From Methanomicrobia archaeon (GTDB lineage: Archaea > Methanobacteriota_B > Thermococci > Methanofastidiosales > NM3), in assembly GCA_011372835.1 (NCBI GenBank), contig DSAJ01000074.1, positions 1 to 12,227 of the forward strand: 12,227 nt of DNA, in the 5' to 3' direction. The translations under genes and the position numbers were made by a program. Each line of letters opens with the position of its first letter. Position 1 is the first letter of the stretch. Below are positions 6,585 to 12,227 of the stretch, piece after piece. The notes beneath the pieces are model-generated. The model did not search any database and was not told where the DNA came from. It saw only the letters and a program-made list of their open reading frames with translations.

Positions 6585-6688
6585 GTACATGCTGTAAGGT
6601 CACCCTTTTCCCAACACGATCACATGCGATCGATGGCTACACTTGCCTGGAATGAGCCGTCATGCGCTAACCCACTACTATCAAAAAG

Positions 6689-6697
6689 TTATAAAAA
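6689..6697 (+). promoter_or_regulatory. TATA box of the zinc mini-protein / VOC operon
   Basis: TTATAAAAA, preceded by CAAAAAG (BRE-like). The expected transcription start near 6718 fits a short leader carrying the GGTGA site (6718-6722) five bases before the ATG at 6728. Confidence 0.5.
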
Positions 6698-6727
6698 GCT
6701 CGACTGCATGTAATGGTGGTGAACGAC

Positions 6728-6895
6728 ATGAAGGGGAAACAAAAGACCTGTGAGAACTGCAAGACCGATTTCGATATCCACAACAAGGGCCGTATCGTAC
6801 TGGAATTTTGGCGCGATCCCAAGCATCTCGCACGGATGTACTTCTGTTCCCGCGCATGTTTCGTGTCGTTTCTCAAGGAGAAAAAGATAGTCTGA
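6728..6895 (+). CDS. Small zinc-finger protein (FCS/TRASH-like), function unknown
   Basis: A 55-residue protein with two cysteine pairs, CENC near residues 8-11 and CSRAC in YFCSRACFVSFLKE near the C-terminus. This spacing and the F-C-S-x-x-C-x-x-x-F pattern resemble FCS/MYM-type and TRASH treble-clef zinc domains, which bind zinc or sense metals. There is no room for another domain, so it is a stand-alone finger. ATG 6728 is preferred because GGTGA lies five bases upstream; an in-frame ATG at 6713 would add five residues but has no ribosome binding site. It is followed 14 bp later by the VOC gene, probably co-transcribed. I do not recognise a specific function; zinc storage, protein interaction or nucleic acid binding are all possible. 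Confidence 0.72.
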   Translation: MKGKQKTCENCKTDFDIHNKGRIVLEFWRDPKHLARMYFCSRACFVSFLKEKKIV

Positions 6896-6909
6896 ACCAG
6901 GGTATACCA

Positions 6910-7356
6910 ATGGCACTATTCAACCACATCGCTCTTCGGGTGACCGATCTTTCCCGTTCCAAGCAGTTTTATGTTCGCTATCTGGGGCTTGCACCGCAGT
7001 TTGAACATCCCATCAGCGGACCCCAGTTCGAGACCGTGACGGGCATCAAGGGATTCGATGCGACGTTTGCGGTACTCTCAGATGGGAAAAACGAGGTAAC
7101 GATCGAGCTTGTCGAGCTCTTGCCGCCTCTCGATGAATCACCTTCGTCGTTCAACCACATCGCGTTCCAGGTCGAAGATGTGGACGAGCTTTACGCACGA
7201 CTTGCCCGTGACGGCGTCAAGACGATATCCGCACCGCTCACGCTCGTGCATGACAACGAGAAAATAAATGGCAAGCGCTTCTTCTACTTCCTCGATCCCG
7301 ATGGCAACGTCATCGAGGCGTTCAATCCCAAGGACGACCTCTACTCCTCACATTAA
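6910..7356 (+). CDS. VOC superfamily protein, glyoxalase I-like
   Basis: Protein of 148 residues with two beta-alpha-beta-beta-beta modules of the vicinal oxygen chelate fold. All four metal ligands of the glyoxalase I type are in place: H6 (FNHIALRV), E66 (VTIELVEL), H83 (FNHIAFQV) and E136 (DPDGNVIEAFN). The overall shape, DLSRSKQFYVRYLGL at the start and FFYFLDPDGN at the end, matches lactoylglutathione lyase-like proteins. Archaea usually lack glutathione, so methylglyoxal detoxification with another thiol, or a different VOC reaction such as epimerase or dioxygenase, is equally possible. The start is ATG 6910, 14 bp after the upstream zinc protein gene; the upstream extension in the same frame has no good start and overlaps that gene. 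Its stop codon overlaps the stop of the convergent radical SAM gene by four bases. Confidence 0.85.
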   Translation: MALFNHIALRVTDLSRSKQFYVRYLGLAPQFEHPISGPQFETVTGIKGFDATFAVLSDGKNEVTIELVELLPPLDESPSSFNHIAFQVEDVDELYARLARDGVKTISAPLTLVHDNEKINGKRFFYFLDPDGNVIEAFNPKDDLYSSH

Positions 7357-8252
7357 GAAAAGATCTTCGTGAGCTCGCGTTCCCATTCGTTCTTGCAGGG
7401 ACACGACACGTCGATGGCACTGCCATGGAGGTTGTATGTCTCGACCTGCTTCATTATCTCCTGCTCACAGCTGCCACAGTTGTGGATGCCCCGCTCCCTA
7501 CCGACGGCGACGGGATGGGACATGACATGGGGGCCGATCTTGCGCACCTCGTTGAGGCACGATACGAGCGACCACAGATAGGGCGGCCGGTACGAGCGCT
7601 TCCGCCATAGCTGTTCCAAAGGTGTGTATTTATGGATGGAGACGGGATTTATCGAGATGACATCTGTTATCTTCTCTATCGCCCTGATGCTGTCGACGAC
7701 ATCGACCATCGCCTCATACTCCGTCATGAACGGGGGCTTGAGGAGCAGGTATGTCTTGACACGGCAATCAAGCGCATGTATGAGAGTTGATGCTGTCTCA
7801 TAGTCCGCATACGTGAATCCCTTGTTGATGTAGTAGGTCAGCACATCGTCATTTGCTGATTCAAGACCCATGGCAACTTCAAGCGATATCCCCCCAAGGT
7901 GGTCTTTGATCTGCACCAACGCTTCTTCGTTCACGAACTCGGGTCGCGTTTCCACACAAAGCTCGTGTACATCAGACGATGCGACGATGTCTGCGATGCG
8001 CTTCACCTGGTCGGTGGTGAGCTCTTTGGTGTCAAGAAAGCTTCCCGACGTGAAGATCTTGACCTTGTCGACAGAGGGATCGAACGACTCAGCGAACGTC
8101 TCGACAATGGTTTCAGGAGTGAGGGAGGGACAATCCCTGGAGTATGAGCACATGTAGCACTGGTCATAGGAGCATCCGCGCGTTGGCAACACGATGGATT
8201 GTGCCGTTCCTATCATCTTTCCTATCCGTTCGGTGTTCTTCCATGAGGCCAT
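7353..8252 (-). CDS. Radical SAM protein, RaSEA-like (archaeosine synthase subunit)
   Basis: A 299-residue Elp3-like radical SAM enzyme resembling RaSEA, which with ArcS converts preQ0-lysine in the D-loop of archaeal tRNA (position 15) to archaeosine. Seen: LPTRGCSYDQCYMCSY near the start with the cluster cysteines C27, C32 and C35 (C-x4-C-x2-C); SSDVHELCVETRPEFV and GLESANDDVLTYYINKG, the SAM-binding barrel strands; SINPVSIHKYTPLEQLW; and a cysteine-rich C-terminus, HNCGSC (C259, C262) with SCPCKNEWE (C284, C286), as in this family. ArcS is not in the window. The start ATG 8252 has GGAGG (8258-8262) five bases upstream. It follows the DUF368 gene by 33 bp on the same strand, although a TATA-like TTTTTAAG in that gap could also give it its own promoter. 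The 3' end overlaps the VOC gene by four bases. Confidence 0.82.
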   Translation of the reverse strand: MASWKNTERIGKMIGTAQSIVLPTRGCSYDQCYMCSYSRDCPSLTPETIVETFAESFDPSVDKVKIFTSGSFLDTKELTTDQVKRIADIVASSDVHELCVETRPEFVNEEALVQIKDHLGGISLEVAMGLESANDDVLTYYINKGFTYADYETASTLIHALDCRVKTYLLLKPPFMTEYEAMVDVVDSIRAIEKITDVISINPVSIHKYTPLEQLWRKRSYRPPYLWSLVSCLNEVRKIGPHVMSHPVAVGRERGIHNCGSCEQEIMKQVETYNLHGSAIDVSCPCKNEWERELTKIFS

Positions 8253-8257
8253 ACACC

Positions 8258-8262
8258 CCTCC
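8258..8262 (-). promoter_or_regulatory. Ribosome binding site of the RaSEA-like gene
   Basis: GGAGG on the minus strand, five bases before the ATG at 8252, the strongest such site in the window. The TATA-like TTTTTAAG at 8278-8285 overlaps the end of the DUF368 gene. Confidence 0.6.
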
Positions 8263-8285
8263 TCTTCGCGTTATCGCTTAAAAAT

Positions 8286-9104
8286 CTATTCTGACAAGCG
8301 GATAGCTATCAGAGCGCCGGCGATGAGCGTGACCGCACTTGCTGCGAGCATTACGCCGTGCGGCATGCCGGGGTAGAGCTTCCATACGGATGCAATCAGG
8401 AGCCCGATGATGAAGTAGTAGAACTTCGTAGGATAGCGGTTAAGGACGATCTCGATGCCGCGGGAGACGAACACGATGCCTACGATGCCCCCCAGTATGG
8501 GGGGGATGAGCGTAATGACGTCGAATTGATTGACCGCATCGATGAGTCGCCAGTAGACACCCATCACGACCAGGACGAAAGAGCCCGAAAACCCCGGCAC
8601 GATCATCGCGGCAGCACTTGCGATGCCGGCGATGAAGAAAAGCACTATCCCCCCATTTCCAGAGACCGTCGCACCATTATCGGGGGCAAGAAGAGAAAGT
8701 GCGATGACGGAGACGATACCGGCGAGCAGAAACACAGCATGCACGGGTGACGGACGCATCTGTGTATGTTGTCGATAGACCACCGGTATGCTCCCTATTA
8801 TCAATCCGCTGAAGAAGTATACCGTCGGATGCGTGAAGCTCTCGTAGAGATAGTCGATCACCGTCGCAAGCGCAGCGATCGCAATGAGGGCCCCTCCCGC
8901 CACATGGGCAAGGAACAAAACGTTTTCGCTTCTGTCTTGTCGCGTGCGAAACACACCGGATATGGCACCGATGAGCTGGTCGTAGATGCCAAGCACGACG
9001 GCAAGTGTGCCTCCCGAGACGCCTGGTATGATGTTTGCAATGCCCATCACCATGCCCCTGACCAGCAGAGGGGGGTCGAGGCGTATGCGGTGCACGAGGC
9101 CCAT
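8286..9104 (-). CDS. DUF368 family membrane protein (PopT-like polyprenyl-phosphate transporter)
   Basis: Polytopic membrane protein of 272 residues and about eight hydrophobic helices. It has the two inverted-repeat motifs of DUF368: GIANIIPGVSGGTLAVVLGIYD near the N-terminus and IVPGFSGSFVLVVMGVYW in the second half. Bacterial DUF368 proteins (PopT) have been shown to return undecaprenyl phosphate across the membrane for reuse; an archaeal homologue would act on dolichyl/polyprenyl phosphate, the lipid carrier of N-glycosylation and other surface glycans. That substrate is inference. The start ATG 9104 is chosen because a TATA box at 9125-9132 lies about 25 nt upstream, giving a leaderless transcript, and because the family normally begins a few residues before the first motif; the frame extends 35 codons further upstream through the promoter. 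It is followed by the RaSEA-like gene, while the glycan genes lie 900 bp away on the other side. Confidence 0.88.
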   Translation of the reverse strand: MGLVHRIRLDPPLLVRGMVMGIANIIPGVSGGTLAVVLGIYDQLIGAISGVFRTRQDRSENVLFLAHVAGGALIAIAALATVIDYLYESFTHPTVYFFSGLIIGSIPVVYRQHTQMRPSPVHAVFLLAGIVSVIALSLLAPDNGATVSGNGGIVLFFIAGIASAAAMIVPGFSGSFVLVVMGVYWRLIDAVNQFDVITLIPPILGGIVGIVFVSRGIEIVLNRYPTKFYYFIIGLLIASVWKLYPGMPHGVMLAASAVTLIAGALIAIRLSE

Positions 9105-9124
9105 ACGATGACTATGGCGCGTTG

Positions 9125-9132
9125 AATAAAAA
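9125..9132 (-). promoter_or_regulatory. TATA box of the DUF368 gene
   Basis: TTTTTATT on the minus strand, centred about 25 nt before the ATG at 9104. It fixes the start codon and predicts a leaderless mRNA. Confidence 0.5.
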
Positions 9133-9164
9133 TATGTGCCCCGTTTATCCCCATGGACAAAAAA

Positions 9165-9174
9165 TACTATTAAA
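9165..9174 (+). promoter_or_regulatory. TATA box of the four-helix membrane protein gene
   Basis: TACTATTAAA, centred about 26 nt before the ATG at 9196, predicting a leaderless mRNA. It lies only about 40 bp from the oppositely directed DUF368 TATA box, so the two promoters share a small region. Confidence 0.5.
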
Positions 9175-9195
9175 CGGCGCACACCACTGTGGTAT

Positions 9196-10011
9196 ATGGA
9201 TGTTCGCACCTATTGGACACTTGTGCTCGTAGGGTCACTATCCCTCTCCCTTGTGCTCGTCTCATCCGTGTCATATTCGTTCCTTTCCTCAGAACAATGT
9301 CTTGTATCGGCACTCGATGAGAGCGTTGATCATGAAGCGTTCCTTACCTTGGTGGCAGAGGATGCTGGCTCGATCCTTTCCACGTTCGTCATGATGTCTG
9401 ATGCAAACGAGCTCGCATCACGATTGCGCGAAGCGCTTTCAATTTCATGGGTCAGGCAGCAGGGGCGTATTGTGGTCTCTTCATTCCTGGACAGCATCGC
9501 TGGAAGAGGGGACCTTTCAGGGCAGGTGTCTATCGTCCCGCTGAGGCACACTCTTGCCGCCTACCTTGCCTCATCATATCCCCTGCCTGCAACGTACTTC
9601 GAACAACTCATACCCGCGACATTGCCTGTTTCACTCTTTCTCAATGGATCGGCCGTGGATTCGATACGTATCCGCTACACGGTCCTCTCGTACATGCGGT
9701 TGATGGGCATGGCGATCCTTGGCACCGTCGGCGTCATGGGGTACAAGAGAAATAAAGAACTACCGCTCTCTCGTGCGCTCATCCACGGAGGCACCCTCTC
9801 ATGCATCGGATCGTTTATCGGCATGATGGCCATTGCCGCATACATCCGTTCAACTGCAGACGCATTGGGACATGCGTCTATATCGGCGTATGCTGATACG
9901 CTGGCTTCACACTATGTCGGCCATGTATGGCCTTTCATGCTCCTGCCCCTGGGCGTTTCGGTAGTGGGGCTTGCATGCCATGCGCGGCGCCGCCCCGATG
10001 TCACGGCATGA
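9196..10011 (+). CDS. Membrane protein with large extracytoplasmic domain, function unknown
   Basis: A 271-residue protein that I do not recognise. One hydrophobic helix near the N-terminus (about 6-28) is followed by a soluble stretch of about 130 residues, then three helices (about 163-183, 198-217, 242-262). Positive charges (KRNK after the second helix, HARRRP at the end) place both termini inside and the large domain outside the cell. That domain contains one N-glycosylation sequon, N150-G-S. Its pattern of a helical segment, SFLDSIAGRGDLSGQVSIVPL and a Pro-rich run resembles, from memory, uncharacterised bacterial and archaeal membrane proteins; this is a weak resemblance. The start at ATG 9196 comes from TATA spacing; the frame is open further upstream but crosses the promoter. 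It is divergent from the DUF368 gene and overlaps wecB tail-to-tail by 11 bp, so a role at the cell surface is possible. Confidence 0.75.
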   Translation: MDVRTYWTLVLVGSLSLSLVLVSSVSYSFLSSEQCLVSALDESVDHEAFLTLVAEDAGSILSTFVMMSDANELASRLREALSISWVRQQGRIVVSSFLDSIAGRGDLSGQVSIVPLRHTLAAYLASSYPLPATYFEQLIPATLPVSLFLNGSAVDSIRIRYTVLSYMRLMGMAILGTVGVMGYKRNKELPLSRALIHGGTLSCIGSFIGMMAIAAYIRSTADALGHASISAYADTLASHYVGHVWPFMLLPLGVSVVGLACHARRRPDVTA

Positions 10012-11107
10012 TGATGTCGTTTGAGGGAATCGAGATCAGGTCTGAGTGTTGCCGTATGTGTCGTACGATGCGCTCTGAGACGTGTTCGTCCCAGAAGGGT
10101 GGTATTGGCCACGAGCCACGATGGCCTTGCAGCGCCTCTCTGAGATGCGCTGCGATGCGGGACGCCTCCATGCCAACAAGCGTATTTGCGCCATACTGGA
10201 GCGTGATCATTCGCTCGGTGTTCGTACGCAGCGTGAGGCAGGGCACGTGGTGCATGAGCGCCTCCTCCTGAACACCGCCAGAGTCGGTCAGGACAACGCG
10301 TGCATGAGAGAGGGCATACTGGAAGTCAAGGTATGTCAACGGTTCTATGATGCGAATTGAGGATGTTTTCTCCACCCATTCACGCATTCCAAGGTCCTCG
10401 AGCTTTTGGACCGTGCGCGGGTGGGCAGGGAAGAGCACGGGTAGGTCAGACGCAGATGCGCCCTCCAGTATCGAGCGGAGACGTTGTGGATCGTCAGTGT
10501 TTTCTGCGCGGTGCGCCGTGAGGAGCACATACTCATCCTCCTCTATCTCCGACGGGCGCGACATCTTAGACATGTTCGTAAGGAGCGTCTCGCACATGAT
10601 GTTGCCAACGAGGAAGATACGTTCTTGAGGAACCCCTTCGTTGATGAGATTGAGGACGGCCGTCTCCGTGGGGGCGAAGAGGAGCTGGGAGACACGGTCC
10701 ACGAGCACCCTGTTGATCTCCTCTGGCATTCGCATGTCATACGACCGGTATCCCGCCTCTATATGTGCGACAGGTACGTGGAGCTTAACGGCCGCAAGTG
10801 CAGCGGCAAGCGTCGAGTTCACGTCCCCCACGACGCATACGAGGTCGTAGTCTTGTTCCATGAGTATCTCCTCGATCTTCATCATGGTCTTTCCCGTCTG
10901 CACGCCGTGGGTGCCGCTGCCTACACCGAGGTAGTGGTCGGGCGTGGGGATGTCAAGCTGTTCGAAAAAGACCTGCGAGAGCGCCACATCATAATGTTGC
11001 CCCGTATGTATGAGATCGTATGATATGTCGTTTCTCTTGAACTGTCGTAGTAGTGGGGCCACCTTGATGAAGTTTGGCCGTGCCCCGACGACCGTGAGAA
11101 TGTTCAT
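10001..11107 (-). CDS. wecB: UDP-N-acetylglucosamine 2-epimerase (non-hydrolysing)
   Basis: Cytoplasmic enzyme of 368 residues that interconverts UDP-GlcNAc and UDP-ManNAc, first step towards ManNAc-type sugars of surface glycans. Seen: N-terminal VVGARPNFIKVAPLLR; THGVQTGKTM; D95 in GDVNST; E117 in HIEAGYRS; MPEEINR with E129 and E130; LTAHRAEN with H199; and LTDSGGVQEEA (D275-SGG), which binds the UDP moiety. D95 and E117, and the nearby Glu and His, correspond to catalytic residues of E. coli WecB. Length is typical. The ATG overlaps the stop of the upstream dehydrogenase gene in an ATGA, so the two are translationally coupled, and a GGTGG site lies six bases before the ATG. Relatives acting on UDP-GlcNAc3NAcA (WbpI type) look alike, so the exact substrate is not certain. 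Confidence 0.93.
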   Translation of the reverse strand: MNILTVVGARPNFIKVAPLLRQFKRNDISYDLIHTGQHYDVALSQVFFEQLDIPTPDHYLGVGSGTHGVQTGKTMMKIEEILMEQDYDLVCVVGDVNSTLAAALAAVKLHVPVAHIEAGYRSYDMRMPEEINRVLVDRVSQLLFAPTETAVLNLINEGVPQERIFLVGNIMCETLLTNMSKMSRPSEIEEDEYVLLTAHRAENTDDPQRLRSILEGASASDLPVLFPAHPRTVQKLEDLGMREWVEKTSSIRIIEPLTYLDFQYALSHARVVLTDSGGVQEEALMHHVPCLTLRTNTERMITLQYGANTLVGMEASRIAAHLREALQGHRGSWPIPPFWDEHVSERIVRHIRQHSDLISIPSNDIIMP

Positions 11108-12227
11108 TGCATACCACCTTTTCCTATGCCTCTGTATACCTTGTTCGGGATGGATGAACTGTCAAGGAAGTTCTTCCCGTCGACTACGGCACGAACGTCC
11201 GATCGAGCAAGGAGCGTTTCTACCCCCCTGTATGCTTCATGGTCCACTGCAAGGATGACGCAGTCGCAATTGAACGCTTCCTCGAGCGTTTTCACACTCT
11301 TGTACGTTGAACCGTCCACCGTGATATCATCGACGAAGGGGTCGTGGAACTTGACGGTCTCAACGATGCCCTGCAAATGGCGTATGATGTCAAACGAGGG
11401 CGAGTCCCTCGTATCCATCGTATTGGGCTTGTACGTCACGCCAAGCACCGTCACCGATGCGTCGTGTATCGTCACGCCGGCATGCGCCATCGCATCAAGT
11501 GCAAGGTAGGTCGCATGCACCGGCATGTACGAGTTGATCTGGCCTGCAAGTTCTATGAATCTCGTTGTGTGGCCACATTTTCGCGCCTTGTATGATAGAT
11601 AGTAGGGATCGACAGGTATGCAGTGGCCGCCCACGCCCACCCCAGGATAATGTGCCATGAATCCCATGGGTTTGGATGATGCCGCCTGTATGACCTCCCA
11701 TGTGTTGATGCCCATGTGGTCGAAGACGATGGACAGTTCGTTCACAAGCGCTATGTTCACAGCCCTGAACACGTTCTCAAAGATCTTCGTGGCCTCGGCC
11801 GTACGTATGTTGCTCACTGATACGATCGGAGCGTTGATGACCTTCTGGTAGAGCGCTGATACAAACGTCGTCGTGCGCTCGTCCATACCCCCTACGACCT
11901 TCGGTGTGTTGTAGATCGTGTGATGCTTGTTGCTCGGGTCTATGCGTTCGGGCGAGTAGGCGAGGAAAAAGTCGGTCCCCGCCGACAGGCCGGACGATTC
12001 GAGGATAGGCCTCATCACCTCCTCCATGGTCCCGGGGTATGTCGTCGATTCAAGTATCACCGTCTGCCCCTTGCGCAGAATCGAGGCGATGGTCTTCGTG
12101 GCGTTCTCGACGGGCCCAAGGTCTGGCACATGATTTTCTTTGACAGGTGTCGGGACACAGATGAGTATCACATCACATTCGGCGAGTCGCGCATGATCGG
12201 CTGTGGGAAAAAACGAGGTGCCCACCA
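11104..12227 (-). CDS. Nucleotide sugar dehydrogenase (UDP-ManNAc/UDP-GlcNAc 6-dehydrogenase), N-terminus outside window
   Basis: C-terminal 373 residues of a UDP-sugar 6-dehydrogenase that oxidises the C6 hydroxyl of a UDP-HexNAc to a uronic acid with two NAD+. The N-terminal GxGxxG Rossmann motif is beyond the right edge; the frame is still open at 12227, and the first codon in view is an internal valine. Seen: CDVILICVPTPV; the loop ESTTYPGTMEE; FLAYSPERIDPSN with the conserved Glu; ATKIFENVFRAVNIALVNE; the catalytic cysteine in GVGGHCIPVDPYYLS; and the C-terminal UDP-binding domain with VTVLGVTYKPNTMDTRDSPS. The next gene is the 2-epimerase, suggesting UDP-GlcNAc to UDP-ManNAc to UDP-ManNAcA (WecB-WecC). 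However, the ESTTYPGT loop is more like that of UDP-GlcNAc dehydrogenases of the WbpA type, so the substrate is left open. Confidence 0.92.
   Translation of the reverse strand, partial: VGTSFFPTADHARLAECDVILICVPTPVKENHVPDLGPVENATKTIASILRKGQTVILESTTYPGTMEEVMRPILESSGLSAGTDFFLAYSPERIDPSNKHHTIYNTPKVVGGMDERTTTFVSALYQKVINAPIVSVSNIRTAEATKIFENVFRAVNIALVNELSIVFDHMGINTWEVIQAASSKPMGFMAHYPGVGVGGHCIPVDPYYLSYKARKCGHTTRFIELAGQINSYMPVHATYLALDAMAHAGVTIHDASVTVLGVTYKPNTMDTRDSPSFDIIRHLQGIVETVKFHDPFVDDITVDGSTYKSVKTLEEAFNCDCVILAVDHEAYRGVETLLARSDVRAVVDGKNFLDSSSIPNKVYRGIGKGGMQ

Noticed and set aside
6544..6603. GTGACC/GGTCAC inverted repeat downstream of ftsZ
   Set aside because: Six-base arms separated by 48 bases are easily explained by chance; no further symmetry around them.
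6808..6909. N-terminal extension of the VOC protein into the zinc-protein gene
   Set aside because: It overlaps another gene in a different frame, and the VOC fold begins exactly at ATG 6910.
9105..9209. 35-residue N-terminal extension of the DUF368 protein
   Set aside because: The extension runs through both divergent promoters and its charged, His/Arg-rich sequence does not fit the family.
1..12227. CRISPR arrays, tRNA or rRNA genes, transposons or att sites
   Set aside because: No spaced direct repeats, cloverleaf or rRNA-like sequence, transposase/integrase frame or terminal inverted repeats were seen on reading both strands.

Overview
The window is a chromosomal segment of an archaeon, most likely a euryarchaeon of the methanogen/Thermoplasmata type (lineage is inference, moderate confidence). 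Three things point there: BRE/TATA-style promoters about 26 nt upstream of many start codons, several of which imply leaderless mRNAs; GGTGA/GGAGG ribosome binding sites; and gene content that includes a RaSEA-like archaeosine-synthase radical SAM protein, an archaeal FtsZ and a CamH-like gamma-carbonic anhydrase. There is no integrase, transposase, CRISPR array, rRNA or tRNA visible.

Layout: (1) 1-764, 3' end of uvrB (+), overlapping tail-to-tail with a MATE-family exporter (-). (2) 2125-2244, a divergent promoter region with a 44-bp dyad, driving the MATE gene and a cysteine-synthase-family gene (+). (3) A Sir2 deacylase (-) convergent with the latter and divergent from a gamma-carbonic anhydrase (+). 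(4) A two-gene minus-strand unit of YbjQ/DUF74 and a 70-residue two-helix membrane protein. (5) A 306-bp noncoding stretch and then ftsZ (+). (6) A 55-residue FCS/TRASH-like zinc protein followed by a VOC-family glyoxalase-like protein (+). (7) A DUF368 (PopT-like) membrane protein and the RaSEA-like radical SAM enzyme (-). (8) A four-helix membrane protein of unknown function (+). (9) A nucleotide-sugar dehydrogenase and UDP-GlcNAc 2-epimerase operon (-), cut by the window end.

Functionally this is mixed housekeeping: DNA repair, sulfur amino acid synthesis, cell division, tRNA modification, small-molecule export and detoxification. At the right end is a surface-glycan theme: the dehydrogenase/epimerase pair makes UDP-ManNAc/uronate-type sugars, and the DUF368 protein plausibly recycles the polyprenyl-phosphate carrier used to assemble such glycans. 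Strand alternates almost gene by gene, and all five convergent gene pairs are packed within 16 bp of each other or overlap. No obviously new defence or mobile system is seen. The least explained items are the four-helix membrane protein at 9196-10011, the YbjQ/small membrane protein pair, the zinc mini-protein, the cysteine-rich tail of the cysteine synthase and the 44-bp dyad.
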